DNA of 64,000 bases from Halalkalibacter akibai JCM 9157 (GCF_000513135.1 NZ_BAUV01000014.1:22857-86856), one strand, 5' to 3'. Positions 20,013-30,476 are shown, counted from the first letter of the stretch. Numbers and translations: made by a program. Notes: generated from the letters alone by a model not told the origin.

Positions 20013-20528
20013 TTAATTGTACGTCATTAAAGAGAAAATATCGTATTTATCTAGTTTTGTACGCCCATCTAAGTAACCCAACTCAATCATAAAAGCAATT
20101 CCAACTACCTCGCCACCAAGTTCTTCCACCATCTTAACTGTTGCTTCAATAGTTCCTCCAGTTGCAAGTAAATCATCAGCGATTAACACTCTTTGACCTT
20201 TTTGGATCGCGTCCTTATGAATCGTTAAACTATCTTTCCCGTACTCTAAACCGTAATCAACTGAGATAACCTCACGTGGAAGTTTACCAGCTTTTCTGAC
20301 TGGAACAAAGCCCGCTTCTAACGCATACGCAATTGGACAACCTACTACAAATCCTCTAGCCTCTGGTCCAACGACTACATCTACATTCTTATCTTGTGCG
20401 TAAGCTGTCATCTCGTCAATCGCAGCCTTGTATACTTTCCCATCTTGCATTAATGTTGTAATATCCTTGAAGCGAATTCCTTCTTTCGGATAATTTTCAA
20501 CAATTTTAATATAGCTTTTGAAATCCAT
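20013..20528 (-). CDS. apt: Adenine phosphoribosyltransferase
   Basis: A 171-residue purine salvage enzyme making AMP from adenine and PRPP. The PRPP-binding motif [16 protein letters not shown] is intact and [18 protein letters not shown] is the family block. Length is normal. The start ATG follows AGGAGACGGTGTAAAA, and recJ ends 2 bp upstream, so the two are co-transcribed, as in other Bacilli. Confidence 0.97.
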   Translation of the reverse strand: MDFKSYIKIVENYPKEGIRFKDITTLMQDGKVYKAAIDEMTAYAQDKNVDVVVGPEARGFVVGCPIAYALEAGFVPVRKAGKLPREVISVDYGLEYGKDSLTIHKDAIQKGQRVLIADDLLATGGTIEATVKMVEELGGEVVGIAFMIELGYLDGRTKLDKYDIFSLMTYN

Positions 20529-20530
20529 TT

Positions 20531-22896
20531 TTACACCGTCTCCTTGATTAGGTTACCATCATTCATTTTTTCTTGGAACACTTGTTGAAACCATTGTTTT
20601 AAATCCATATAAGAAGAATACACAAACTCATTCTCAATTATAGCTTGCTCTTTTTTCCTTTTGTAAGTAGCTGATTCTTCTAGGTTCTTTTTACTAGGGT
20701 TTTCATTAACGTGAATAATTCCATTGTCTATTGTAACAAAACCTAGCTCAGAAAACACCTTTGACATAAAGTCGATTGTAAACCGAGACCAACCTTTAAA
20801 TTTCGCTAGTTCTTCGCTATGTTTTTTCATATTAAATGTCTTTCTTTTTAGAAGGAAGGCATAAAACCATTTGAACTGTTCACGATTAGGGTTTGTCGTA
20901 AAAAAGGAATCTTCTTCTTGATGAAAAATCGTGTAAATTCTACTTGGTCTATCCACATGTCGAAACAATTGAATTAACTGCTCTCTTTCATCTGGTATAT
21001 CCAATAATACAACTGATTTGTTCTCAAGACTCAATTGACTCGTATCATCAGACAGATGAATAACCTGAAACTGCTCAAGACCTAAGATTGTCTTAGTTTG
21101 CTCTTTAAAGGCAAGTAACACTCTATTTTCTTCTGATATTGTTGAAAGTCTTTCGACTAAACGGTTTCTTTGTATACTGCGCCAATCAAATAATTGCCAT
21201 TCCGAAACGGAAACATCCTCAATCATTAATTGTGGCTTAACATGCCCGTTCCACTCGTTAATAGATAACGTTCCAATAACAGATACTTTCGCCTGTGAAG
21301 TAATCTCTTCACATAAATAACCAAGATGAAAACCAATACCATCTAGTGTAGCAGCATTTTGAGTAAATCCGACTTTTAAGTGATTAGAATCGCTACCTAT
21401 TTTTCTCATTTGATCTAACTGAACTTCTTGTAAAAGTACTTTCGGTGTTGGATTAGAAACACCAAAAGGAGCTAGCTGCTCCATCTGCTTGATCACTTCA
21501 ACAGATACTTCATCAACACCAGCTACTAAGTCTATTGCTGTTACTGGTTTAAAGTCTTCTTCAGTTAAGACTTCCTTTGCTTGTTGACATAGTCTTTCCC
21601 TCAACTCCGCTAAATCATCAGCCTTCATCGTCAGACCGGCTGCCATCGGATGTCCTCCAAAATGAGGGAGGATGTCACGACTTTTTGAAAGCTCTGTGAA
21701 CATGTCAAATCCTTCAATACTTCTTGCTGATCCCTTTGCAAGTCCTTTTTCAGGATCGATACTTAAAACAATCGTTGGGCGATAATACCGTTCAACAAGA
21801 CGAGAAGCGACAATTCCGATCACTCCTGCATTCCAACCTTCACCAGCAACAATCAGAACCTCATTCTCTGTGGGAGGAAACTGTTCTTCTACAACCTGAA
21901 TAGCTGCCTCTGTAATTTCACTGACGACAGCTTGTCTTTCTTTATTTAAATCATCAATCTCAGAAGCTAACATTTCAGCTTCCTCGTGTGATTCTGATAA
22001 GAGCAAGTGAACAGCTGGATCAGCTGAATCTAAGCGACCTGCTGCATTTATTCTTGGACCAATCCCAAAGCCTACATGATCAGCTTGGACTGTTTGGGAG
22101 GTGATTCCACACTTCTTTTTTAACGCTATTAGACCGGGTTTCTCCGTTGATTGAAGGGCATGAAGGCTTCCATCACAAGTAAACGATTTTCATCTACAAG
22201 TGGAACTAGATCTGCGACAGTACCAATAACCACGATATCTAACCATTCCGTTGGTACCCTGCCAAGTAGAGCATGTGCGACTTTAAACGCAACTCCAACT
22301 CCCGCTAAACCTTTAAATGGATATGGACAACCTGGCTTTTTGGGATTAATGATTGCGTACGCATCAGGTAAGACTGGAGGCGCTTCATGGTGATCGGTCA
22401 CAATGAAATCAAGTCCAATCTCCTTCGCAACTTTTGCTACTTCTACAGCAGCAATACCAGTATCTACAGTTACAATTAGATCATATCCTTGTTCTTTTGC
22501 TTTTCTAATTGCCGGTTCATTCGGCCCATAGCCCTCTGTAAATCTATTCGGAATGTAAAAGTCCACTTTTGCCCCTATAGATCTTAAAGCACAGTACATA
22601 ACCGTTGTACTACTGACTCCATCGGCATCATAGTCTCCAAAAATCAAAATCTTTTCATTTTGATCGACTGCAGCTCGAATTCTTAGTACGGTTTTCTCCA
22701 TATCATCTAACAGAAATGGATCATGGTAGGTCATTTGCTCTTTATATAAGAATTTTTTCGCTACTTCCACTGTATCGAAACCACGATTTATTAATAACTT
22801 AGCAACTAACGGCGCAATGTTTAAATTACTAACTAATTCGTCAACCTGATTGGATGCTTGTTCTCTTATATTCCATCTTGCTTTAGATTTTAACAT
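20531..22896 (-). pseudogene. recJ: Single-stranded-DNA exonuclease RecJ, frameshifted
   Basis: RecJ is a 5'-3' ssDNA exonuclease of recombination and mismatch repair. The N-terminal part holds the DHH motifs ILIFGDYDADGVSST and VTDHHEAPPVLPDA, then VIGTVADLVPLVDENRLLVMEA. There the frame is lost and reading stops at about 22138. From the same point another frame reads SLHALQSTEKPGLIALKKKC and GFGIGPRINAAGRLDSADP, and continues to the end, with the DHHA1 motif HFGGHPMAAGLTM. Restoring one C (GAAGG(C)CTTCAT, near 22167) gives a full protein of about 788 residues. The start ATG at 22896 follows AGGGGTG. Confidence 0.92.
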
Positions 22897-22975
22897 CAAA
22901 AAACACCCCTTGAACCTCCCATTATACAGGAGCATTCAAAGGGTTACAACGATCAATACTTTAGAGATTATACTA

Positions 22976-23290
22976 CTATTTTCCTTTGTCTCTTTGGTTA
23001 GGAATCTTATCGGAGTCTTTAATAACTGGTTTTTCTTTTTCTAGTACCTCATTTGATTTTTGGTTTTTCAACCGCTTCATTTCTGCTTGTAATTGATAGA
23101 TCCTAAGCATTCCGACAGCACCTGCAACAATGGCCCCCATTAGAACTGAACCTAATATAACTAAAATGAGTGGCCACTCTGCATTACCAAACAAGTAATT
23201 GACGCGAACAGGATCGACGTTTATGACAGCGAAGACGGCAATAACAATAGCAACCACTAAACCTAATATTAAGCTCCATTGTCCTTTCAT
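22976..23290 (-). CDS. LapA-domain membrane protein (YrvD-like)
   Basis: A 104-residue protein with two transmembrane helices (about residues 5-25 and 38-62) around the DUF1049/LapA motif VINVDPVRVNYLFGNAEWPL, followed by a short coiled coil and a lysine-rich cytosolic tail. LapA-type proteins are membrane organisers of unclear function. The same gene (yrvD) lies between recJ and the cation transporter in B. subtilis. Confidence 0.85.
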   Translation of the reverse strand: MKGQWSLILGLVVAIVIAVFAVINVDPVRVNYLFGNAEWPLILVILGSVLMGAIVAGAVGMLRIYQLQAEMKRLKNQKSNEVLEKEKPVIKDSDKIPNQRDKGK

Positions 23291-23307
23291 CCGACCAACT
23301 CCTCTTT

Positions 23308-24207
23308 TTACTCTAACTTCTTATAAGGGTTTATATGAACTAGCACGTCATGAACATTTTTTTCTTTTAGTAGACGTTCTTTTACCTTCTTTCCTATTCC
23401 ATGACCTTCTTCAACGGTGATTGAAGGTTCTACAGCTACTTTAATATCTATAATGACATAATGTCCATGTTCTCTTGCAAAGAACTCATCAATATTTAGG
23501 ACACCTTCCACTTCATTAGCTGCTTTCACCATTTCTATTGTATCTTCTTCGTGTAAAACATGATCAAGAGCGTTATGAATAGATTGCTTCCCTAGTGACC
23601 AAGCCATCTTCCCAATCAGAATCGCTACAAAAGCACTCGCAATTGAATCACCGTATACAAGCCACGGTATATTTAAGTAGCCACCAAGTAAGGCAGCTCC
23701 AATACCAATTAACGCAGCAAAAGAAGAGAACACATCTGATCTATGATGCCATGCATCAGTGATCAAAGCCTCACTATTATACTTCTTACCCAAATTATAC
23801 TTATAACGAAACATTAATTCTTTCACAACAATTGAAAAAATAACAGCATAAATCGCAATAACTTTCGGAACAACTACAGGCTCAAAAAAAGATTTAAATG
23901 CTCCGAGTGCAATTTCAAACCCAACAATAAATAATAAAACCGCAACAATTATGGCAGCGACTGACTCTGCTTTTCCGTGTCCATAAGGGTGATCTCGGTC
24001 TGGTGGTAGCTTTGCAGCTCGAACACCAATTAGTACAACAACTGAACCAACGACGTCAGAAGCTGAGTGAACCGCATCGGCAACTAACGCGCGGCTATTT
24101 GACATAATTCCGATCACAGCTTTAATTGCTGCTAATATAATATTTCCAATAATACCAACCCATGCTGCAAATCTAACTTTTTGATAACGAACCTCTGCCT
24201 CGGACAC
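23308..24207 (-). CDS. Cation diffusion facilitator transporter
   Basis: A 299-residue CDF efflux protein. The metal site residues sit in VADAVHSASDVVGS (helix 2) and ITDAWHHRSDVFSS (helix 5), and the HPYGHGKAE loop is typical. Six helices and a cytosolic C-terminal domain (DIKVAVEPSITVEEGHGI) are visible. Substrates of this branch are usually Zn, Mn or Fe; specificity cannot be told. The start is a GTG with AGGTG upstream. Confidence 0.92.
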   Translation of the reverse strand: MSEAEVRYQKVRFAAWVGIIGNIILAAIKAVIGIMSNSRALVADAVHSASDVVGSVVVLIGVRAAKLPPDRDHPYGHGKAESVAAIIVAVLLFIVGFEIALGAFKSFFEPVVVPKVIAIYAVIFSIVVKELMFRYKYNLGKKYNSEALITDAWHHRSDVFSSFAALIGIGAALLGGYLNIPWLVYGDSIASAFVAILIGKMAWSLGKQSIHNALDHVLHEEDTIEMVKAANEVEGVLNIDEFFAREHGHYVIIDIKVAVEPSITVEEGHGIGKKVKERLLKEKNVHDVLVHINPYKKLE

Positions 24208-24420
24208 ACAAACACCTACTTTATCTTTTTAGTTTATGCTAGTAATCATAAATTCTGTACTTATTTTACCATCTATAGGGGAGTTCATTCATTTTTCTGT
24301 AAAAGAACGAGCTTGTTCATTCGTATCTTCTAAATTTTAATAACTATTTTTTCTAAAGCTTTCTTTATTTTTAGGCTATTTACGCATGGTTTGATTTTTT
24401 TTAGGTTTGTGTAAGGACAG

Positions 24421-24560
24421 GTTCGTTCCATTGCGCTGCAGCCTCTCGCTTTCCGCGGGGAGGTGCCGAGCCCTCCTCGGCTGCGCCTGTGGGGTCTCGG
24501 CCCTACCTCTTTTTCCCGCAGGAGTCGAGTGGCTTCCGCTCCATTTCACTTAGTGTAAAA
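24421..24560. repeat. Dispersed GC-rich intergenic repeat
   Basis: About 140 bp, much richer in G+C than the surrounding sequence. It contains the hairpin GCCGAG-CCCT-CCTCGGC and ends CAGGAGTCGAGTGGCTTCCG plus CTCCAT. The reverse complement of its right end reappears at 63954-64000. The remaining gap from 24208 to 24756 holds only this element and the secF terminator. Confidence 0.85.
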
Positions 24561-24715
24561 ATACATTTAAAGTAAGAATTATTAAAAAAACACCCTTGTT
24601 ATAAAAGTCTATTTGCGTATACTTTGTTGTTTAATGGCTCTGTTACATTATGCTTTAGTTTTCATTAAGAATGAAGTAACAATCCTTGCGAATTAGAGCC
24701 TTATAAAAAAAGGCC

Positions 24716-24742
24716 AAATCTTTGAGTCGATTTGGCCTTTCT
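24716..24742 (-). terminator. secDF terminator
   Basis: AAGGCCAAATC and GATTTGGCCTT form a perfect stem, with a T run on the minus-strand side, 15 bp past the secF stop. Confidence 0.88.
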
Positions 24743-24756
24743 TGAACTTTCTCTAA

Positions 24757-25701
24757 CTAAACAGTTGGTTCACCTTCTGGTTGTTGTTTAGCAGTAAATT
24801 TTTTGCTTTTTAGTTGTTTTGCTTTCCAAATTAACCATAACTGTGCTGCGAGGAACATGGAAGAATATGTTCCTGCTACAAGTCCGATTAATAAAGCAAG
24901 CGCGAACGATCGTATTGCTTCTCCACCGAAAATAAAGATAGCTGCCGCTGCAAATACAACAGTTAAAACGGTATTAATGGAGCGAGCTAATGTTTGTGTC
25001 AAACTTTTATTGACGATTTTTCTCAAGTCTTCAAAATCTTTAACTCGTTTTGCAAGCTTCATGTTTTCTCTTATCCGGTCAAATGTCACAATTGTATCAT
25101 TAATGGAATATCCGACGATCGTTAACACGGCTGCTATAAAAGGAACATTCACTTCTATTTGCAATAAACTAAATGCTGCAATGATAAAGAAAGCATCATG
25201 CAATAAAGCAACAATAGCTGCAATCCCATACAAAAATTCGAATCGAATTGTTACGTAAATAATGATACCAATAGAAGCGATTAGGACAGCAAAGAGAGCA
25301 TTTCTAGCAAGTTCGCGTCCAATTAAAGGGTCCACAGTACTTACACTAGGCTCAGCTCCATATTTGTCTTGGTAGTATGTTTGAATTTGGGCAATTTCAT
25401 CGGGCGTTAATACTCCAACAAAACCGACACTCGCCATCTCATTATTATCTCCACCAAGCTGAACTGCATCAGGGGTAAATCCATCACCAATTTCAGCAAA
25501 GTCATTATAGACCTCTTCAGCTGTAATCGTCTCTGGAGCTAACAAATCTACTCTCGAGCCACTATCAAAGTCAATTCCGAGATTTAATCCTAACGTCAAC
25601 AATAAAATAACTCCGATTAATGCAAAGGCACCAGAAAAGACAAAGAATTTTTTCTGATGTTTGACGAAATCGATCTCTTGATTTTGAAAATTAAAGTTCA
25701 C
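24757..25701 (-). CDS. secF: Protein translocase subunit SecF (separate)
   Basis: About 314 residues with six membrane helices and the large periplasm-side domain of the RND-type SecF. The signature GYSINDTIVTFDRIREN is present. It works with SecD to pull secreted proteins through SecYEG using the proton motive force. The preferred start is GTG at 25701, 7 bp after AAGGTG; a GTG at 25710 is also in frame. It overlaps the secD 3' end by 11 bp (or 20 with the earlier start). B. subtilis has a fused SecDF; here the two are separate reading frames. Confidence 0.92.
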   Translation of the reverse strand: MNFNFQNQEIDFVKHQKKFFVFSGAFALIGVILLLTLGLNLGIDFDSGSRVDLLAPETITAEEVYNDFAEIGDGFTPDAVQLGGDNNEMASVGFVGVLTPDEIAQIQTYYQDKYGAEPSVSTVDPLIGRELARNALFAVLIASIGIIIYVTIRFEFLYGIAAIVALLHDAFFIIAAFSLLQIEVNVPFIAAVLTIVGYSINDTIVTFDRIRENMKLAKRVKDFEDLRKIVNKSLTQTLARSINTVLTVVFAAAAIFIFGGEAIRSFALALLIGLVAGTYSSMFLAAQLWLIWKAKQLKSKKFTAKQQPEGEPTV

Positions 25702-26995
25702 TGATTTCACCTTCCTTTACACCAAACCAACGATATTTCTTATTTAACGCACGACTATTAATCCATAATCCAAGCAAGAGGCGTGATCCATAAACAGCCG
25801 TAACAAAACTAGTTAAAATACTGACAATTAACATAACTGCAAATCCTTGTACCGAGCTTGTCCCATAAGAGAACAAGACAGCTGCAGCAAGAATAGTTGT
25901 GATATTTGCATCTAAAATCGTTGATAACGATCTACGACTTCCTGCTTTAAAAGCTGACATTACTGATTTTCCTGAACGAATTTCTTCTTTTATTCGCTCG
26001 TATGTAATAATGTTTGCATCAACTGCCATCCCCACACCTAGAATTAACGCTGCGATACCAGGAAGAGTCAAAACGGCATTCATCCAGTTAAATACTAATA
26101 ACACAAGGTAAATGTATGTAGTAAGTGTAATAACAGCGATAACGCCCATAAAGCGATAATAGAATAGCATATATAAAAAGATTAACGCTACACCAATAAA
26201 TCCTGCGTAAACCGTTTTCTGCATCGCTTGCTCACCTAAAGACGCTCCGACAGAATTTGAATACATTTCTTCCAGTTTCACAGGCAAGGATCCCGCATTT
26301 AACACTTCTGCAAGAAATTGTGTTTGGTCAACCGTGAAGCTCCCCGTTATGGTCGCTGTGTTACCAGGAATTACTTCAACTACTCGAGCCGCAGATAAAT
26401 ACTTAGGGTCTGCTTTCATCGCTTCAGCAGCATATGAGTCTACACCTTCTTCAAAATCAAGCCACATAACTAATAAGTTTTCAGCTGGATCTCTTTGAAG
26501 CATATCTCTTGAAATTTGTTCCATTTGTCTTGCATCTTTTAACGTTAACGAAACGATAGGATCGTTCGTATCAGGGTTAAAAGTCGCTCTTGCGCCGTTT
26601 TGTTGTAAATCTGCTCCATCTACAAGCACTTCGTCATAAACATCGCGAATAGTTAAACTTGCCTCTGTAGCAAGAAGCTCTCTTGCTGTTTGCTGGTCTG
26701 CTACTCCCGCTAACTGCACTCGGACGCGATCCTCACCTTCAATACGAATATTAGGCTCAGATACACCTAGTACATTAACACGCTGATTCAGAGCACTGAC
26801 CGTGGCTCGTAATACCTCGTTATTTATTTCGTCTCCGTCATGTGCTGGCTCAACCTTGTATAAAATTTCAAAACCACCTTGAAGATCTAAGCCTAGCTTG
26901 ATTTCCTTTGCGATTCCCATAACAGTTGAACCAATAACTCCTGCTAGGATGGCAACAATTAGGAAAAAAGCGAATATTCGTCCTTTTTTCACCAT
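25691..26995 (-). CDS. secD: Protein translocase subunit SecD
   Basis: About 434 residues. The N-terminal helix (VKKGRIFAFFLIVAILAGVI) is followed by the extracytoplasmic P1 domain (GLDLQGGFEILYKVE, DRVRVQLAGV) and five further helices containing GVGMAVDANIITYERIKEE, which carries the proton-relay aspartate. I chose the ATG at 26995 after AGGAGGAAGAACAAAA, not the upstream ATG at 27058. SecF follows in an overlapping frame. Confidence 0.94.
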   Translation of the reverse strand: MVKKGRIFAFFLIVAILAGVIGSTVMGIAKEIKLGLDLQGGFEILYKVEPAHDGDEINNEVLRATVSALNQRVNVLGVSEPNIRIEGEDRVRVQLAGVADQQTARELLATEASLTIRDVYDEVLVDGADLQQNGARATFNPDTNDPIVSLTLKDARQMEQISRDMLQRDPAENLLVMWLDFEEGVDSYAAEAMKADPKYLSAARVVEVIPGNTATITGSFTVDQTQFLAEVLNAGSLPVKLEEMYSNSVGASLGEQAMQKTVYAGFIGVALIFLYMLFYYRFMGVIAVITLTTYIYLVLLVFNWMNAVLTLPGIAALILGVGMAVDANIITYERIKEEIRSGKSVMSAFKAGSRRSLSTILDANITTILAAAVLFSYGTSSVQGFAVMLIVSILTSFVTAVYGSRLLLGLWINSRALNKKYRWFGVKEGEISEL

Positions 26996-27101
26996 ATTTT
27001 TGTTCTTCCTCCTTAGATTTAACCAACTACGTTCCATCCGTAATCTATTTAAATACAATATTTCTATTATAGCTTTTCAGGAAATTCTCTGTCAATTTCT
27101 T

Positions 27102-27377
27102 CTAAGATTCATATTCAGCAAACCAATCGGCTGGCTCTTGGTAAGCATGAATTGTGAGCCATGTCATAAATGTTTGAGGTTTAAGTGTTAATATGACATT
27201 CACAAAGTGATGCATGTGGATAAATTCTTTTTTCTTTCTTAGTTGGTACAACACACAATCCCAAACCTCATCAACTGTCGCACGATCATAACCAAGAAAA
27301 TGTAACTCATCTACTTTACTTATTAAAGCTGGTTCGATATCACTACGCCAAACCTCAAATTGTTGCTTCCCCGTCAT
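27102..27377 (-). CDS. comN: Post-transcriptional regulator ComN
   Basis: A 91-residue protein of the ComN/YrzD family, which in B. subtilis controls accumulation of comE competence mRNA and localises with DivIVA. Features are WRSDIEPALISKVDELHFLGYD and VWDCVLYQLRKKKEFIHMH. Neighbouring secDF downstream is the same as in B. subtilis. No membrane helix or cysteine motif is seen. Confidence 0.85.
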   Translation of the reverse strand: MTGKQQFEVWRSDIEPALISKVDELHFLGYDRATVDEVWDCVLYQLRKKKEFIHMHHFVNVILTLKPQTFMTWLTIHAYQEPADWFAEYES

Positions 27378-27388
27378 CTTAATCCTCC

Positions 27389-27874
27389 TTAGAAAATTGA
27401 ATACATGAAACTAGCGACTCCAACCCCTGCAATTACGACACCTGTAGCAATTGCCGTAAACGCATAACGCCAAGGGATAAAAAAGAGAATGGCTGCAAGG
27501 CAGGCTGAATATGCCCCAGTAGTTGGCAGCGGAATCGCTGTAAATAAAATTAATCCAATTGCACCAAACTTCTCTACTTTATCACTCTTTTTCATTGTAC
27601 GCTGATAAAGCCAATCATAAAATCGTTTATAAAAAGAAAATCGAAGCATCCACTTACTAATAGGTTGAAATAACAGAAGGATTGGAATGATTGGTAATAA
27701 ATTCCCTCCGATGCCGTACAAAAGAGCTTCCCAATAACTAAATCCCATTTGATGAGCAACAGGAATGCCTCCCCTTAACTCTAAGATTGGTAATGCCGAA
27801 ATAAATATTACAAGTAGTTCAGGTGGTAAAAAACCAAAATGATCAAAAATAAATTGTTTAATTGCATCTTTCAC
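27389..27874 (-). CDS. Small multidrug-export-family (COG2426) membrane protein
   Basis: A 161-residue polytopic protein with four to five helices. ISALPILELRGGIPVAHQMGF and FTAIPLPTTGAYSACLAAILFF are the conserved inverted halves of the COG2426 family, distantly related to DedA/SNARE-associated proteins. The name small multidrug export is historical; transport function is unproven. Ends 11 bp before comN and is probably co-transcribed. Confidence 0.85.
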   Translation of the reverse strand: MKDAIKQFIFDHFGFLPPELLVIFISALPILELRGGIPVAHQMGFSYWEALLYGIGGNLLPIIPILLLFQPISKWMLRFSFYKRFYDWLYQRTMKKSDKVEKFGAIGLILFTAIPLPTTGAYSACLAAILFFIPWRYAFTAIATGVVIAGVGVASFMYSIF

Positions 27875-28097
27875 AGTAGTCTTCCCTCCAAGTGTTTGTA
27901 TAGTTTTAGGCGTTTACAATCAAATTCTCTCCTAGGGAACAATTTAATGCGATAAGCATTCTAATAAACGTTCCTACTTTACTATCAACAAGAATTCTAT
28001 AAAACCTCCATATACTTGTCATGCTTGACCCACTATTAAGCATATAAATAATAGCGCAAAATATCCATCATTTTTTTATGAAGGTAGGGGCTATTAC

Positions 28098-29669
28098 ATG
28101 ACGAAGCAAACATTTCTTAAAGGAGCACTGATTTTAATTATCGCCGGTCTTATTACAAGATTTCTAGGCTTCGTGAATAGAATCGTAGTTGCTAGAATTA
28201 TGGGAGCTGAAGGGGTAGGCTTATATATGATGGCTGTCCCAACCTTACTCCTTGTCATTACATTAACTCAGCTTGGATTACCAGTTGCTATTTCTAAGCT
28301 AGTTGCAGAGGCAGAAGCTACTAACGATCGTCCACGTATCAAAAAAATCTTAGTTGTATCTTTAACTGTAACAAGTATTTTAAGTGTTATTTTTACGATC
28401 GCTATGATTGCTTTTGCACCGTTCGTTTCAAATTATCTGCTAACCGATAAAAGAGCTTATTACCCATTAATTGCAATTGCTCCGATTGTACCGATCGTTG
28501 CACTTTCTTCCGTAATGCGAGGGTACTTCCAAGGACGTCAGAATATGAAACCAACAGCTTATTCTCAAGTCATTGAGCAAGTGGTGCGAATAACACTCGT
28601 AGCTATTATGACGACCGCCTTTTTGCCAATGGGTGTTGAATACGCTGCTGCAGGTGCGATGATTTCGGTCGTAATCGGGGAATTTGCTTCTTTGCTTTAT
28701 ATGATTCTGATGTTTAAACGAAAAAAACGTTTTCGTCTTCGCCGCGATTTCTTTTCCTATGCAAAAGAAGGAAAGCAAACGTTTCGTGATTTAATGGCCA
28801 TTTCCCTTCCAGCAACAGGTAGTCGTCTTATTGGCTCCATATCGTTATTTTTTGAACCGATTGTCGTGGCTCAAAGCTTAGCACTTGCTGGAGTAGCAAC
28901 TGTGATCGCTACAAGTCAGTACGGGGAACTTGCCGGGTTTGTTATTCCCGTTTTATTATTACCAACCTTTATTACGTATTCATTATCTGTTTCCCTTGTC
29001 CCAGCTATAAGTGAAGCATCTGCAAAAAAACACTATAAAACGATTCACCATCGATTAAACCAAGCATTACGATTAGCGTTATTATCGGGTGGTATTTCAG
29101 CCGTTATCCTTTATGTATTTGCAGAGTCAATTATGGATTTAATGTATGATGCGCCAACCGTAGCGACTTACTTAAAACTCATGGCTCCATTCAGTATTTT
29201 CTTGTATTTCCAAGGCCCACTACAAGCTACTTTGCAAGCATTAGATCTAGCCAAAGCTGCGATGATGAACAGTTTATTTGGAGCAATAGTAAAAATAGCC
29301 GCCATCTTTGTTTTAGCATCTAGACCTGAACTCGGAATCATGGGAGCCGCTCTTGCTATTGTTATCAGCTTTGTTTTAGTTACCTTACTTCATTTCGCTT
29401 CAGTCGCGAAAACCATTAGTTTTACAATAGATACAAAAATGATCTTAAAATCTATTCTGCTAATCGCTGCGTCCACTTGGATCGGTTTTGTATTTTCCAA
29501 CTACGCCTTTTCATCCTTTACTCAACTATGGCAAACAGTACTTGCGATTGGAGCGACTACGGTATTTTACTCTGGCCTCATGCTTATCCTGGGTCTTATC
29601 AAAAAAGATGAGGCAAATCGCATTCCAATTGTCGGTAAATGGGTAGGTTCGCTTATTCCAGGTAAATAA
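28098..29669 (+). CDS. spoVB: Stage V sporulation protein B (SpoVB)
   Basis: A 523-residue MOP-superfamily flippase-like protein with about 14 helices. It begins TKQTFLKGALILIIAGLITR and has RIMGAEGVGLYMMAVPTLLL, typical of SpoVB. It is needed for spore cortex synthesis, probably by flipping peptidoglycan precursor across the outer forespore membrane. Length matches the family (518). It stands alone on the plus strand with a terminator at 29701-29744. Confidence 0.94.
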   Translation: MTKQTFLKGALILIIAGLITRFLGFVNRIVVARIMGAEGVGLYMMAVPTLLLVITLTQLGLPVAISKLVAEAEATNDRPRIKKILVVSLTVTSILSVIFTIAMIAFAPFVSNYLLTDKRAYYPLIAIAPIVPIVALSSVMRGYFQGRQNMKPTAYSQVIEQVVRITLVAIMTTAFLPMGVEYAAAGAMISVVIGEFASLLYMILMFKRKKRFRLRRDFFSYAKEGKQTFRDLMAISLPATGSRLIGSISLFFEPIVVAQSLALAGVATVIATSQYGELAGFVIPVLLLPTFITYSLSVSLVPAISEASAKKHYKTIHHRLNQALRLALLSGGISAVILYVFAESIMDLMYDAPTVATYLKLMAPFSIFLYFQGPLQATLQALDLAKAAMMNSLFGAIVKIAAIFVLASRPELGIMGAALAIVISFVLVTLLHFASVAKTISFTIDTKMILKSILLIAASTWIGFVFSNYAFSSFTQLWQTVLAIGATTVFYSGLMLILGLIKKDEANRIPIVGKWVGSLIPGK

Positions 29670-29700
29670 AGTCATAAGCTAAGCCAAATGCACGTATGTT

Positions 29701-29744
29701 AAAAAGCCTGTTGGAGTTGAAATACTACTCTTAACAGGCTTTTA
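29701..29744 (+). terminator. spoVB terminator
   Basis: AAAAGCCTGTT pairs with AACAGGCTTTT around a 21-base loop, ending in T residues. Confidence 0.85.
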
Positions 29745-29769
29745 TAATGGTCAACCACCTACCTTAATC

Positions 29770-29820
29770 AACAATAAGCTCACTTCTTCGCTTCATTCAA
29801 GCAAAGAAGTGAGCTTATTA
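29770..29820. terminator. Bidirectional terminator for the convergent spoVB and DUF421 genes
   Basis: AATAAGCTCACTTCTT pairs with AAGAAGTGAGCTTATT, a 16-bp stem. It lies between convergent genes, so it likely serves the minus-strand gene as well. Confidence 0.75.
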
Positions 29821-29825
29821 TGTTA

Positions 29826-30476
29826 CTATTCATCCTTTAGATCTACAAAGAAAGTATCTTTATCTTTTAAAGCACAATAAGATATTTTCTTGATATCTCG
29901 GTAACCAATCTTTCGCATTTGTTGCCTTAACCATAATGGAGTTTGATTTATTTGCTCTAAATGATCGTCTTGTACTTTTCCATCTAATATAAGAGGTAGT
30001 GGCATAAGTGGTGGTTGTTCTTCCCCTTCTTGCTTTTCTACAACAGATAATTTACCAGACGGCTCTAAAATAGCAAATTCAACGTCCGATAATTTACTAA
30101 TTTTATTTTGCCTTAATTGAACAAGAAGATCATCAAAATTATACCGCTGTTTCCTCATTTCCTTCTCATCAATCTTCCCTTCATTAATTAAAACAGAAGG
30201 TTTCCCATCAATTAATTTTCTAAGATGGTTACTCTTTAACGATATTAAGGCTAAGGCTATCTGAATAGCCGAAAGAATCACAATTGGAATGATTGAATAC
30301 ATCATTGGCACGTCAATATTTTCTATTGAAACAACCGCTAATTCGGCAATCATTATGGAAACAACAAAATCTAAAACCGAAAGTTGTCCGATCTCCCTCT
30401 TTCCCATAAACCTTAGCACAAAGAGAATAATGAAGTAGATGAATATCGTCCTGAGCAAGATTGTCATGTAATCCAT
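29826..30476 (-). CDS. DUF421/YetF-type membrane protein (YrbG)
   Basis: A 216-residue protein with three N-terminal helices (TIFIYFIILFVLRFMGKREIGQ), a YetF/DUF421 signature, then two cytosolic alpha/beta modules. GKPSVLINEGKI and NKISKLSDVEFAILEPSGKLSV are typical. In B. subtilis yrbG lies near spoVB. YetF-type proteins affect spore germination and membrane properties; function here is not established. An AAGGAGGG site precedes the ATG. Confidence 0.88.
   Translation of the reverse strand: MDYMTILLRTIFIYFIILFVLRFMGKREIGQLSVLDFVVSIMIAELAVVSIENIDVPMMYSIIPIVILSAIQIALALISLKSNHLRKLIDGKPSVLINEGKIDEKEMRKQRYNFDDLLVQLRQNKISKLSDVEFAILEPSGKLSVVEKQEGEEQPPLMPLPLILDGKVQDDHLEQINQTPLWLRQQMRKIGYRDIKKISYCALKDKDTFFVDLKDE

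Noticed and set aside
24803..25258. 151-codon plus-strand ORF inside secF
   Set aside because: Antisense shadow of a conserved membrane protein.
24757..26995. secD/secF split as a sixth -1 frameshift
   Set aside because: The frame offset would need a base removed, not added, and secF has a proper start and ribosome site.
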